NCBI RefSeq assembly: GCF_037975245.1
Contig: NC_092563.1
Location: 21,279,699 to 21,343,698, forward strand
Source: Apostichopus japonicus
Taxonomy: Eukaryota; Echinodermata; Holothuroidea; Aspidochirotida; Stichopodidae
Length of the DNA: 64,000 bases
Direction of reading: 5' to 3'
The notes beneath the pieces were generated by a model. The model was not told where the DNA came from, ran no database searches, and saw only the letters and a list, made by a program, of their open reading frames with translations. The position numbers were made by a program, and so were the translations under genes. Each line of letters opens with the position of its first letter. Within the stretch, counting starts at the first letter, position 1. Positions 41,001 to 56,000 of the stretch are shown in pieces.

Positions 41001-44000
41001 AACCACAGAAGTAACATATGTGTTTATAGATCCATCAGGAAATACAGCCCAGTGTTCATTTAACATCATCATTACTGAAGGTATGTCATAGCTTTGTTGT
41101 CCTTTCTCTATGTAATGAATACAACTGTCACCTTTATCAGTTTTTCCTACTAGCTTTGAACTAGATCTATGCTATAGTCTCAAGCAAGAATTGACATGTG
41201 ACATTTAACAACCTGGCTACTGAGGTCAGCTTTCAAGGAGATTTGATAAAAATGGCTAATTGCTCAAAATTGCCAAAGATAAAGATTTATGCGTTAAGTT
41301 ATATAAATACAGATGCACTATCATTGATTGGTGTCTCAGAAAAAGTACAGTAAGCAGCATCTAAATGGTTAACTTTGTCTGCCAATGACTATTTGTCTGG
41401 AAATGAAGTAAATTGAACTTGACGACAGTTTCAAATGTATCAAGTGAAGTCTTTGCTTAGCTAAAAGGGGAGCATGTGAAGGTTATCTGAGATCAGATGG
41501 AGACAAACATTTACTCAATATTTACAAGTGAGTGTTGTTGGAGAATGAAAGTCAAAAGTGGACATGTTATCAAAACTTTATTCAAATGGTCGTATGAATA
41601 GGAACAAAAGACATGTAAACCTCACATTAGGTCAGCAGAGGAAGGAACACTTCTCTTTGATTCTAATGTTTTTTATTGAAGTTGGTTCAGACAGTGCATG
41701 TACTGAGCTCATGCTGGTACTTATATTATATAGGTAGTAATTTTTTTCTTCATTTTAGGGGGGTTAGTCATTGGATAAAATATTTATATGAGTGATCTTT
41801 TTCTGATGTGTAGCATTAGATACAGTTGCACACACCTGATGGTTACACAGAAATAACCAATGTTGCATGTAGGCTAAATAAGAGGTTTAACCTGTATCGT
41901 AACTGTTTAAGAGATTGTGCTATCCATGGGTCTGTCCTTTAACATGACCTCTTTTCATATTATTTTGATATTAAAGCCTGTACAGGAATGAGTAAGCTTT
42001 GAAATAGATGAACCTTTCACAGTTTGCTACATCGGCTTAGTAGCTGAGCTACTGATCATTAAAAGTCTTAGGTTTTTGGGTAGAACTGAGTTATCACATT
42101 CGGTAACCAGAAAAGGAGATAAGAAAACACTATTGTGCATTATTACTCTACGTTGTCCAGTAAAGGAGATAAGATGAAACCTTATTATGTCTCATGCAGG
42201 GTTATTTGAAACAGCTGTTAGCCACTGTTGTCTCTTTCTATGATAATTACTCTACTGTATAGAATTACCATTACCCCTGCTAGTAATTATTGTTTCAAAA
42301 AAGAACAAGTGATCTCAATATTGGACTTTATAATGTTTCTTTTTCCTCAGTGGACAATATACCACCTGTGGTCAGCTGCATCAGTGATATTACGCGAGAG
42401 ATACCGCTAAATAGCTTTGGTGTTGTGGTAGACTTTACAGAGCCAACAGCTACAGACAATTCAGGAACAGCATCAGTTCTGTCAGCTACACGAAGACCTG
42501 GACAGTTCTTTCAGACAGGAACAACAACAGTGACTTACATCTTTGCAGATCCAAGTGGGAACACAGCTGATTGTGTTTTTGATATCATAGTAGTGGAGGG
42601 TAAGTTAACCTGTGCTTGTTTGTCAATATTAATATTACATAGTGTAAAAGATGTATATTCATTCCATTTTGTGATTAGGACAAGTTTTGATGACTTATAG
42701 CATGACTTTGATGGAGTAAAGACAGGACATAGAAGTGTTAATGAAGGAAGTGTATGATGTTCCTGTTTATTTGTTCTTAGAACCAGTTAAAGTATTCATA
42801 CCAAGTACTCATGTAGTTTGCTTAAGAAACGGTTTAGTAATCTTGACAGAGCTATTTTCATAGATAGATATAAGTCATGACAGTAAAAAATGTGCTTATC
42901 AGTTAGCAACTGAAAATATCACTTGATTCTATGCATAGCTTAAAGTTGTGAAAATGGATATTTAGTAAGCTGACACATCTTACATTTAATAACCTTTTAG
43001 TTATTTTGAAGCAGTTAATAATCACATTGATATTTCTATATAGTTTCACCAGATCAGTTATAATTCTGAGCATTTGGGGTGATCAAAGCCCTTCTTTCTA
43101 TCAGAATTCATTGGGATACACCTAGGAAATATTGGTGCTTAGCATTGGTATGCTATGAAACCTAGTTTTGCTATGAAAACAGATAACTACTGAGAATCAT
43201 CATTTCAGCACTTTGACATGAGTTTTTAATAGTTCAAGCAAGTTCCTTTAGCTTTTAGACTCTTCCTTTGATCTTTTCAGTTAATGATACACCACCTGAT
43301 GTTACATGCATACAAGACATCACAAGAATAGTGACAATTGACAGCACTGGTACCACTGTGTCTTGGACTGAGCCAACAGCTACTGATAACTCAGGAGTTG
43401 TTTCTCTTCAGTCTAGAAGTCATGCACCTGGAGACTTTTTCAGCCCAGGAACAACACAAGTGACATACATCTTTGTTGACCCAAGTGGACAAACAGCCAA
43501 TTGCATTTTTACTGTCACAGTTACTCCAGGTATGTGTACAATCCTATAATAGCTTAAGATTTAAAGCTGTTGGCAGAGAAAAACACCTTTGTCGGTAACG
43601 TTGTGCTAATAAATGACAAGATCACTGTGATGTGAGACACCTTACACTGATAACTCTACTTGAAATCAAAGCTAGACATCTGCAGTCTCCAAAACAGAAT
43701 TTTGTCTTTCCATTTTTTAGAGGACAATGTCCCTCCAGTTGTAAGCTGTATTCCAGATGTGACTGAAACAACACCATTAGGAACAGGCGGAAGAACTGTC
43801 TTATTTACAGAGCCAACAGCAACCAATGACTCTGGAGCTGTTTCTCTTCAGCAAAGAACCCATGGTCCAGGAACCTTCTTTAGTTCAGGAGTAACACAAG
43901 TAACTTATATCTTTGTTGATCCCGCTGGAAACACTGCTGAATGTACATTCAGGGTCATTGTCACTGAAAGTAAGTCTTTTTAAATACAAATTATTAAAAT

Positions 44001-47000
44001 ATGAGCCTTATTGCTCCACAATACAAATCACCCTCAATGACTGTGTTGCTGATATAGTAGATGGAAATGATTTTGAAGAAAGCATCATCAGTTTGTCTGA
44101 AGTACTTTAACAGCTTTTAAACTTTTTAATTTCTATATCAGCCAAATCTAAGTTGATTTATTTATACTATATGCTTAGTTTAAAATGAAATTAAACTGAC
44201 AATTTCCTTGCTCTTTCAAAGTCAATTTGAAGCAAATTCTTGATGTTATATTACAACTGGCACTCTGTGTAAAATATATGCTCTTAGCAAAAATACTTAA
44301 TTCAAAGTTGAGTTGCCAATTTGATTAAAAATTTCAACTTTTAAATCTTCAGTTGACGGAGTACCACCAGTGATAGCTTGTGTAGGACTAGATGTAACAG
44401 AGACCATACCTCTGAATGGATTTGGCACTACCGTCCAATTCCGTGAACCTACTGCTACCGATAACTCTGGGACTGCAAATTTCCAATCAAGAACACACAC
44501 CTCTGGTCAATTCTTCCAGAGTGGAACCACAGAAGTAACATATGTGTTTATAGATCCATCAGGAAATACAGCCCAGTGTTCATTTAACATCATCATTACT
44601 GAAGGTATGTCATAGCTTTGTTGTCCTTTCTCTATGTAATGAATACAACTGTCACCTTTATCAGTTTTTCCTACTAGCTTTGAACTAGATCTATGCTATA
44701 GTCTCAAGCAAGAATTGACATGTGACATTTAACAACCTGGCTACTGAGGTCAGCTTTCAAGGAGATTTGATAAAAATGGCTAATTGCTCAAAATTGCCAA
44801 AGATAAAGATTTATGCGTTAAGTTATATAAATACAGATGCACTATCATTGATTGGTGTCTCAGAAAAAGTACAGTAAGCAGCATCTAAAGGGTTAACTTT
44901 GTCTGCCAATGACTATTTGTCTGGAAATGAAGTAAATTGAACTTGACGACAGTTTCAAATGTATCAAGTGAAGTCTTTGCTTAGCTAAAAGGGGAGCATG
45001 TGAAGGTTATCTGAGATCAGATGGAGACAAACATTTACTCAATATTTACAAGTGAGTGTTGTTGGAGAATGAAAGTCAAAAGTGGACATGTTATCAAAAC
45101 TTTATTCAAATGGTCGTATGAATAGGAACAAAAGACATGTAAACCTCACATTAGGTCAGCAGAGGAAGGAACACTTCTCTTTGATTCTAATGTTTTTATT
45201 GAAGTTGGTTCAGACAGTGCATGTACTGAGCTCATGCTGGTACTTATATTATATAGGTAGTAATTTTTTTCTTCATTTTAGGGGGGTTAGTCATTGGATA
45301 AAATATTTATATGAGTGATCTTTTTCTGATGTGTAGCATTAGATACAGTTGCACACACCTGATGGTTACACAGAAATAACCAATGTTGCATGTAGGCTAA
45401 ATAAGAGGTTTAACCTGTATCATAACTGTTTAAGAGATTGTGCTATCCATGGGTCTGTCCTTTAACATGACCTCTTTTCATATTATTTTGATATTAAAGC
45501 CTGTACAGGAATGAGTAAGCTTTGAAATAGATGAACCTTTCACAGTTTGCTACATCGGCTTAGTAGCTGAGCTACTGATCATTAAAAGTCTTAGGTTTTT
45601 GGGTAGAACTGAGTTATCACATTCGGTTACCAGAAAAGGAGATAAGAAAACACTTTCGTGCATTATTACTCTACGTTGTCCAGTAAAGGAGATAAGATGA
45701 AACCTTATTATGTCTCATGCAGGGTTATTTGAAACAGCTGTTAGCCACTGTTGTCTCTTTCTATGATAATTACTCTACTGTATAGAATTACCATTACCCC
45801 TGCTAGTAATTATTGTTTCAAAAAAGAACAAGTGATCTCAATATTGGACTTTATAATGTTTCTTTTTCCTCAGTGGACAATATACCACCTGTGGTCAGCT
45901 GCATCAGTGGTATTACGCGAGAGATACCGCTAATTAGCTTTGGTGTTGTGGTAGACTTTACAGAGCCAACAGCTACAGACAATTCAGGAACAGCATCAGT
46001 TCTGTCAGCTACACGAAGACCTGGACAGTTCTTTCAGACAGGAACAACAACAGTGACTTACATCTTTGCAGATCCAAGTGGGAACACAGCTGATTGTGTT
46101 TTTGATATCATAGTAGTGGAGGGTAAGTTAACCTGTGCTTGTTTGTCAATATTAATATTACATAGTGTAAAAGATGTATATTCATTCCATTTTGTGATTA
46201 GGACAAGTTTTGATGACTTATAGCATGACTTTGATGGAGTAAAGACAGGACATAGAAGTGTTAATGAAGGAAGTGTATGATGTTCCTGTTTATTTGTTCT
46301 TAGAACCAGTTAAAGTATTCATACCAAGTACTCATGTAGTTTGCTTAAGAAACGGTTTAGTAATCTTGACAGAGCTATTTTCATAGATAGATATAAGTCA
46401 TGACAGTAAAAAATGTGCTTATCAGTTAGCAACTGAAAATATCACTTGATTCTATGCATAGCTTAAAGTTGTGAAAATGGATATTTAGTAAGCTGATACA
46501 TCTTACATTTAATAACCTTTTAGTTATTTTTTGAAGCAGTTAATAATCACATTGATATTTCTATATAGTTTCACCAGATCAGTTATAATTCTGAGCATTT
46601 GGGGTGATCAAAGCCCTTCTTTCTATCAGAATTCATTGGGATACACCTAGGAAATATTGGTGTTTAGCATTGGTATGCTATGAAACCTAGTTTTGCTATG
46701 AAAACAGATAACTACTGAGAATCATCATTTCAGCACTTTGACATGAGTTTGTTCAATATCTCAGAATACTGTCACAATTTGTGACTTTTTTACTTCAGGC
46801 CCTGGCATTAGCCACTTCAAGAAAATTCATTAATTTTGAAAGTTTGAAATGATTTTTAATAGTTCAAGCAAGTTCCTTTAGCTTTTAGACTCTTCCTTTG
46901 ATCTTTTCAGTTAATGATACACCACCTGATGTTACATGCATACAAGACATCACAAGAATAGTGACAATTGACAGCACTGGTACCACTGTGTCTTGGACTG

Positions 47001-50000
47001 AGCCAACAGCTACTGATAACTCAGGAGTTGTTTCTCTTCAGTCTAGAAGTCATGCACCTGGAGACTTTTTCAGCCCAGGAACAACACAAGTGACATACAT
47101 CTTTGTTGACCCAAGTGGACAAACAGCCAATTGCATTTTTACTGTCACAGTTACTCCAGGTATGTGTACAATCCTATAATAGCTTAAGATTTAAAGCTGT
47201 TGGCAGAGAAAAACACCTTTATCGGTAACGTTGTGCTAATAAATGACAAGATCACTGTGATGTGAGACACCTTACACTGATAACTCTACTTGAAATCAAA
47301 GCTAGACATCTGCAGTCTCCAAAACAGAATTTTGTCTTTCCATTTTTTAGAGGACAATGTCCCTCCAGTTGTAAGCTGTATTCCAGATGTGACTGAAACA
47401 ACACCATTAGGAACAGGCGGAAGAACTGTCTTATTTACAGAGCCAACAGCAACCAATGACTCTGGAGCTGTTTCTCTTCAGCAAAGAACCCATGGTCCAG
47501 GAACCTTCTTTAGTTCAGGAGTAACACAAGTAACTTATATCTTTGTTGATCCCGCTGGAAACACTGCTGAATGTACATTCAGGGTCATTGTCACTGAAAG
47601 TAAGTCTTTTTAAATACAAATTATTAAAATATGAGCCTTATTGCTCCACAATACAAATCACCCTCAATGACTGTGTTGCTGATATAGTAGATGGAAATGA
47701 TTTTGAAGAAAGCATCATCAGTTTGTCTGAAGTACTTTAACAGCTTTTAAACTTTTTAATTTCTATATCAGCCAAATCTAAGTTGATTTATTTATACTAT
47801 ATGCTTAGTTTAAAATGAAATTAAACTGACAATTTCCTTGCTCTTTCAAAGTCAATTTGAAGCAAATTCTTGATGTTATATTACAACTGGCACTCTGTGT
47901 AAAATATATGCTCTTAGCAAAAATACTTAATTCAAAGTTGAGTTGCCAATTTGATTAAAAATTTCAACTTTTAAATCTTCAGTTGACGGAGTACCACCAG
48001 TGATAGCTTGTGTAGGACTAGATGTAACAGAGACCATACCTCTGAATGGATTTGGCACTACCGTCCAATTCCGTGAACCTACTGCTACCGATAACTCTGG
48101 GACTGCAAATTTCCAATCAAGAACACACACCTCTGGTCAATTCTTCCAGAGTGGAACCACAGAAGTAACATATGTGTTTATAGATCCATCAGGAAATACA
48201 GCCCAGTGTTCATTTAACATCATCATTACTGAAGGTATGTCATAGCTTTGTTGTCCTTTCTCTATGTAATGAATACAACTGTCACCTTTATCAGTTTTTC
48301 CTACTAGCTTTGAACTAGATCTATGCTATAGTCTCAAGCAAGAATTGACATGTGACATTTAACAACCTGGCTACTGAGGTCAGCTTTCAAGGAGATTTGA
48401 TAAAAATGGCTAATTGCTCAAAATTGCCAAAGATAAAGATTTATGCGTTAAGTTATATAAATACAGATGCACTATCATTGATTGGTGTCTCAGAAAAAGT
48501 ACAGTAAGCAGCATCTAAATGGTTAACTTTGTCTGCCAATGACTATTTGTCTGGAAATGAAGTAAATTGAACTTGACGACAGTTTCAAATGTATCAAGTG
48601 AAGTCTTTGCTTAGCTAAAAGGGGAGCATGTGAAGGTTATCTGAGATCAGATGGAGACAAACATTTACTCAATATTTACAAGTGAGTGTTGTTGGAGAAT
48701 GAAAGTCAAAAGTGGACATGTTATCAAAACTTTATTCAAATGGTCGTATGAATAGGAACAAAAGACATGTAAACCTCACATTAGGTCAGCAGAGGAAGGA
48801 ACACTTCTCTTTGATTCTAATGTTTTTTATTGAAGTTGGTTCAGACAGTGCATGTACTGAGCTCATGCTGGTACTTATATTATATAGGTAGTAATTTTTT
48901 TCTTCATTTTAGGGGGGTTAGTCATTGGATAAAATATTTATATGAGTGATCTTTTTCTGATGTGTAGCATTAGATACAGTTGCACACACCTGATGGTTAC
49001 ACAGAAATAACCAATGTTGCATGTAGGCTAAATAAGAGGTTTAACCTGTATCGTAACTGTTTAAGAGATTGTGCTATCCATGGGTCTGTCCTTTAACATG
49101 ACCTCTTTTCATATTATTTTGATATTAAAGCCTGTACAGGAATGAGTAAGCTTTGAAATAGATGAACCTTTCACAGTTTGCTACATCGGCTTAGTAGCTG
49201 AGCTACTGATCATTAAAAGTCTTAGGTTTTTGGGTAGAACTGAGTTATCACATTCGGTAACCAGAAAAGGAGATAAGAAAACACTATTGTGCATTATTAC
49301 TCTACGTTGTCCAGTAAAGGAGATAAGATGAAACCTTATTATGTCTCATGCAGGGTTATTTGAAACAGCTGTTAGCCACTGTTGTCTCTTTCTATGATAA
49401 TTACTCTACTGTATAGAATTACCATTACCCCTGCTAGTAATTATTGTTTCAAAAAAGAACAAGTGATCTCAATATTGGACTTTATAATGTTTCTTTTTCC
49501 TCAGTGGACAATATACCACCTGTGGTCAGCTGCATCAGTGATATTACGCGAGAGATACCGCTAAATAGCTTTGGTGTTGTGGTAGACTTTACAGAGCCAA
49601 CAGCTACAGACAATTCAGGAACAGCATCAGTTCTGTCAGCTACACGAAGACCTGGACAGTTCTTTCAGACAGGAACAACAACAGTGACTTACATCTTTGC
49701 AGATCCAAGTGGGAACACAGCTGATTGTGTTTTTGATATCATAGTAGTGGAGGGTAAGTTAACCTGTGCTTGTTTGTCAATATTAATATTACATAGTGTA
49801 AAAGATGTATATTCATTCCATTTTGTGATTAGGACAAGTTTTGATGACTTATAGCATGACTTTGATGGAGTAAAGACAGGACATAGAAGTGTTAATGAAG
49901 GAAGTGTATGATGTTCCTGTTTATTTGTTCTTAGAACCAGTTAAAGTATTCATACCAAGTACTCATGTAGTTTGCTTAAGAAACGGTTTAGTAATCTTGA

Positions 50001-53000
50001 CAGAGCTATTTTCATAGATAGATATAAGTCATGACAGTAAAAAATGTGCTTATCAGTTAGCAACTGAAAATATCACTTGATTCTATGCATAGCTTAAAGT
50101 TGTGAAAATGGATATTTAGTAAGCTGACACATCTTACATTTAATAACCTTTTAGTTATTTTGAAGCAGTTAATAATCACATTGATATTTCTATATAGTTT
50201 CACCAGATCAGTTATAATTCTGAGCATTTGGGGTGATCAAAGCCCTTCTTTCTATCAGAATTCATTGGGATACACCTAGGAAATATTGGTGCTTAGCATT
50301 GGTATGCTATGAAACCTAGTTTTGCTATGAAAACAGATAACTACTGAGAATCATCATTTCAGCACTTTGACATGAGTTTTTAATAGTTCAAGCAAGTTCC
50401 TTTAGCTTTTAGACTCTTCCTTTGATCTTTTCAGTTAATGATACACCACCTGATGTTACATGCATACAAGACATCACAAGAATAGTGACAATTGACAGCA
50501 CTGGTACCACTGTGTCTTGGACTGAGCCAACAGCTACTGATAACTCAGGAGTTGTTTCTCTTCAGTCTAGAAGTCATGCACCTGGAGACTTTTTCAGCCC
50601 AGGAACAACACAAGTGACATACATCTTTGTTGACCCAAGTGGACAAACAGCCAATTGCATTTTTACTGTCACAGTTACTCCAGGTATGTGTACAATCCTA
50701 TAATAGCTTAAGATTTAAAGCTGTTGGCAGAGAAAAACACCTTTGTCGGTAACGTTGTGCTAATAAATGACAAGATCACTGTGATGTGAGACACCTTACA
50801 CTGATAACTCTACTTGAAATCAAAGCTAGACATCTGCAGTCTCCAAAACAGAATTTTGTCTTTCCATTTTTTAGAGGACAATGTCCCTCCAGTTGTAAGC
50901 TGTATTCCAGATGTGACTGAAACAACACCATTAGGAACAGGCGGAAGAACTGTCTTATTTACAGAGCCAACAGCAACCAATGACTCTGGAGCTGTTTCTC
51001 TTCAGCAAAGAACCCATGGTCCAGGAACCTTCTTTAGTTCAGGAGTAACACAAGTAACTTATATCTTTGTTGATCCCGCTGGAAACACTGCTGAATGTAC
51101 ATTCAGGGTCATTGTCACTGAAAGTAAGTCTTTTTAAATACAAATTATTAAAATATGAGCCTTATTGCTCCACAATACAAATCACCCTCAATGACTGTGT
51201 TGCTGATATAGTAGATGGAAATGATTTTGAAGAAAGCATCATCAGTTTGTCTGAAGTACTTTAACAGCTTTTAAACTTTTTAATTTCTATATCAGCCAAA
51301 TCTAAGTTGATTTATTTATACTATATGCTTAGTTTAAAATGAAATTAAACTGACAATTTCCTTGCTCTTTCAAAGTCAATTTGAAGCAAATTCTTGATGT
51401 TATATTACAACTGGCACTCTGTGTAAAATATATGCTCTTAGCAAAAATACTTAATTCAAAGTTGAGTTGCCAATTTGATTAAAAATTTCAACTTTTAAAT
51501 CTTCAGTTGACGGAGTACCACCAGTGATAGCTTGTGTAGGACTAGATGTAACAGAGACCATACCTCTGAATGGATTTGGCACTACCGTCCAATTCCGTGA
51601 ACCTACTGCTACCGATAACTCTGGGACTGCAAATTTCCAATCAAGAACACACACCTCTGGTCAATTCTTCCAGAGTGGAACCACAGAAGTAACATATGTG
51701 TTTATAGATCCATCAGGAAATACAGCCCAGTGTTCATTTAACATCATCATTACTGAAGGTATGTCATAGCTTTGTTGTCCTTTCTCTATGTAATGAATAC
51801 AACTGTCACCTTTATCAGTTTTTCCTACTAGCTTTGAACTAGATCTATGCTATAGTCTCAAGCAAGAATTGACATGTGACATTTAACAACCTGGCTACTG
51901 AGGTCAGCTTTCAAGGAGATTTGATAAAAATGGCTAATTGCTCAAAATTGCCAAAGATAAAGATTTATGCGTTAAGTTATATAAATACAGATGCACTATC
52001 ATTGATTGGTGTCTCAGAAAAAGTACAGTAAGCAGCATCTAAAGGGTTAACTTTGTCTGCCAATGACTATTTGTCTGGAAATGAAGTAAATTGAACTTGA
52101 CGACAGTTTCAAATGTATCAAGTGAAGTCTTTGCTTAGCTAAAAGGGGAGCATGTGAAGGTTATCTGAGATCAGATGGAGACAAACATTTACTCAATATT
52201 TACAAGTGAGTGTTGTTGGAGAATGAAAGTCAAAAGTGGACATGTTATCAAAACTTTATTCAAATGGTCGTATGAATAGGAACAAAAGACATGTAAACCT
52301 CACATTAGGTCAGCAGAGGAAGGAACACTTCTCTTTGATTCTAATGTTTTTATTGAAGTTGGTTCAGACAGTGCATGTACTGAGCTCATGCTGGTACTTA
52401 TATTATATAGGTAGTAATTTTTTTCTTCATTTTAGGGGGGTTAGTCATTGGATAAAATATTTATATGAGTGATCTTTTTCTGATGTGTAGCATTAGATAC
52501 AGTTGCACACACCTGATGGTTACACAGAAATAACCAATGTTGCATGTAGGCTAAATAAGAGGTTTAACCTGTATCATAACTGTTTAAGAGATTGTGCTAT
52601 CCATGGGTCTGTCCTTTAACATGACCTCTTTTCATATTATTTTGATATTAAAGCCTGTACAGGAATGAGTAAGCTTTGAAATAGATGAACCTTTCACAGT
52701 TTGCTACATCGGCTTAGTAGCTGAGCTACTGATCATTAAAAGTCTTAGGTTTTTGGGTAGAACTGAGTTATCACATTCGGTTACCAGAAAAGGAGATAAG
52801 AAAACACTTTCGTGCATTATTACTCTACGTTGTCCAGTAAAGGAGATAAGATGAAACCTTATTATGTCTCATGCAGGGTTATTTGAAACAGCTGTTAGCC
52901 ACTGTTGTCTCTTTCTATGATAATTACTCTACTGTATAGAATTACCATTACCCCTGCTAGTAATTATTGTTTCAAAAAAGAACAAGTGATCTCAATATTG

Positions 53001-56000
53001 GACTTTATAATGTTTCTTTTTCCTCAGTGGACAATATACCACCTGTGGTCAGCTGCATCAGTGGTATTACGCGAGAGATACCGCTAATTAGCTTTGGTGT
53101 TGTGGTAGACTTTACAGAGCCAACAGCTACAGACAATTCAGGAACAGCATCAGTTCTGTCAGCTACACGAAGACCTGGACAGTTCTTTCAGACAGGAACA
53201 ACAACAGTGACTTACATCTTTGCAGATCCAAGTGGGAACACAGCTGATTGTGTTTTTGATATCATAGTAGTGGAGGGTAAGTTAACCTGTGCTTGTTTGT
53301 CAATATTAATATTACATAGTGTAAAAGATGTATATTCATTCCATTTTGTGATTAGGACAAGTTTTGATGACTTATAGCATGACTTTGATGGAGTAAAGAC
53401 AGGACATAGAAGTGTTAATGAAGGAAGTGTATGATGTTCCTGTTTATTTGTTCTTAGAACCAGTTAAAGTATTCATACCAAGTACTCATGTAGTTTGCTT
53501 AAGAAACGGTTTAGTAATCTTGACAGAGCTATTTTCATAGATAGATATAAGTCATGACAGTAAAAAATGTGCTTATCAGTTAGCAACTGAAAATATCACT
53601 TGATTCTATGCATAGCTTAAAGTTGTGAAAATGGATATTTAGTAAGCTGATACATCTTACATTTAATAACCTTTTAGTTATTTTTTGAAGCAGTTAATAA
53701 TCACATTGATATTTCTATATAGTTTCACCAGATCAGTTATAATTCTGAGCATTTGGGGTGATCAAAGCCCTTCTTTCTATCAGAATTCATTGGGATACAC
53801 CTAGGAAATATTGGTGTTTAGCATTGGTATGCTATGAAACCTAGTTTTGCTATGAAAACAGATAACTACTGAGAATCATCATTTCAGCACTTTGACATGA
53901 GTTTGTTCAATATCTCAGAATACTGTCACAATTTGTGACTTTTTTACTTCAGGCCCTGGCATTAGCCACTTCAAGAAAATTCATTAATTTTGAAAGTTTG
54001 AAATGATTTTTAATAGTTCAAGCAAGTTCCTTTAGCTTTTAGACTCTTCCTTTGATCTTTTCAGTTAATGATACACCACCTGATGTTACATGCATACAAG
54101 ACATCACAAGAATAGTGACAATTGACAGCACTGGTACCACTGTGTCTTGGACTGAGCCAACAGCTACTGATAACTCAGGAGTTGTTTCTCTTCAGTCTAG
54201 AAGTCATGCACCTGGAGACTTTTTCAGCCCAGGAACAACACAAGTGACATACATCTTTGTTGACCCAAGTGGACAAACAGCCAATTGCATTTTTACTGTC
54301 ACAGTTACTCCAGGTATGTGTACAATCCTATAATAGCTTAAGATTTAAAGCTGTTGGCAGAGAAAAACACCTTTATCGGTAACGTTGTGCTAATAAATGA
54401 CAAGATCACTGTGATGTGAGACACCTTACACTGATAACTCTACTTGAAATCAAAGCTAGACATCTGCAGTCTCCAAAACAGAATTTTGTCTTTCCATTTT
54501 TTAGAGGACAATGTCCCTCCAGTTGTAAGCTGTATTCCAGATGTGACTGAAACAACACCATTAGGAACAGGCGGAAGAACTGTCTTATTTACAGAGCCAA
54601 CAGCAACCAATGACTCTGGAGCTGTTTCTCTTCAGCAAAGAACCCATGGTCCAGGAACCTTCTTTAGTTCAGGAGTAACACAAGTAACTTATATCTTTGT
54701 TGATCCCGCTGGAAACACTGCTGAATGTACATTCAGGGTCATTGTCACTGAAAGTAAGTCTTTTTAAATACAAATTATTAAAATATGAGCCTTATTGCTC
54801 CACAATACAAATCACCCTCAATGACTGTGTTGCTGATATAGTAGATGGAAATGATTTTGAAGAAAGCATCATCAGTTTGTCTGAAGTACTTTAACAGCTT
54901 TTAAACTTTTTAATTTCTATATCAGCCAAATCTAAGTTGATTTATTTATACTATATGCTTAGTTTAAAATGAAATTAAACTGACAATTTCCTTGCTCTTT
55001 CAAAGTCAATTTGAAGCAAATTCTTGATGTTATATTACAACTGGCACTCTGTGTAAAATATATGCTCTTAGCAAAAATACTTAATTCAAAGTTGAGTTGC
55101 CAATTTGATTAAAAATTTCAACTTTTAAATCTTCAGTTGACGGAGTACCACCAGTGATAGCTTGTGTAGGACTAGATGTAACAGAGACCATACCTCTGAA
55201 TGGATTTGGCACTACCGTCCAATTCCGTGAACCTACTGCTACTGATAACTCTGGGACTGCAAATTTCCAATCAAGAACACACACCTCTGGTCAATTCTTC
55301 CAGAGTGGAACCACAGAAGTAACATATGTGTTTATAGATCCATCAGGAAATACAGCCCAGTGTTCATTTAACATCATCATTACTGAAGGTATGTCATAGC
55401 TTTGTTGTCCTTTCTCTATGTAATGAATACAACTGTCACCTTTATCAGTTTTTCCTACTAGCTTTGAACTAGATCTATGCTATAGTCTCAAGCAAGAATT
55501 GACATGTGACATTTAACAACCTGGCTACTGAGGTCAGCTTTCAAGGAGATTTGATAAAAATGGCTAATTGCTCAAAATTGCCAAAGATAAAGATTTATGC
55601 GTTAAGTTATATAAATACAGATGCACTATCATTGATTGGTGTCTCAGAAAAAGTACAGTAAGCAGCATCTAAAGGGTTAACTTTGTCTGCCAATGACTAT
55701 TTGTCTGGAAATGAAGTAAATTGAACTTGACGACAGTTTCAAATGTATCAAGTGAAGTCTTTGCTTAGCTAAAAGGGGAGCATGTGAAGGTTATCTGAGA
55801 TCAGATGGAGACAAACATTTACTCAATATTTACAAGTGAGTGTTGTTGGAGAATGAAAGTCAAAAGTGGACATGTTATCAAAACTTTATTCAAATGGTCG
55901 TATGAATAGGAACAAAAGACAAGTAAACCTCACATTAGGTCAGCAGAGGAAGGAACACTTCTCTTTGATTCTAATGTTTTTATTGAAGTTGGTTCAGACA

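Larger units (their letters stand above)
38722..42350 (+). repeat. HYR array unit 1 (3629 bp)
   Basis: Four HYR exons (alpha, beta, gamma, delta) plus introns. It is the most divergent unit: the alpha exon reads INDITQEIPLNSFGFVVEF where others read IS(D/G)ITREIPL(N/I)SFGVVVDF. Delta carries HTPGQFF. Confidence 0.95.
42351..45873 (+). repeat. HYR array unit 2 (3523 bp, short type)
   Basis: Differs from unit 1 by a deletion of about 105 bp in the alpha-beta intron (after 'catgagttt' near 43220). Alpha has D and N (ISDITREIPLNS); delta has S (HTSGQFF). Confidence 0.95.
45874..49504 (+). repeat. HYR array unit 3 (3631 bp, long type)
   Basis: Retains the intron segment deleted in unit 2. Alpha has G and I (ISGITREIPLIS). 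With unit 2 it forms a 7,154-bp dimer repeated as units 4+5. Confidence 0.95.
49505..53027 (+). repeat. HYR array unit 4 (3523 bp, short type)
   Basis: Same short intron and same D/N alpha and S delta variants as unit 2, exactly 7,154 bp downstream of it. Confidence 0.95.
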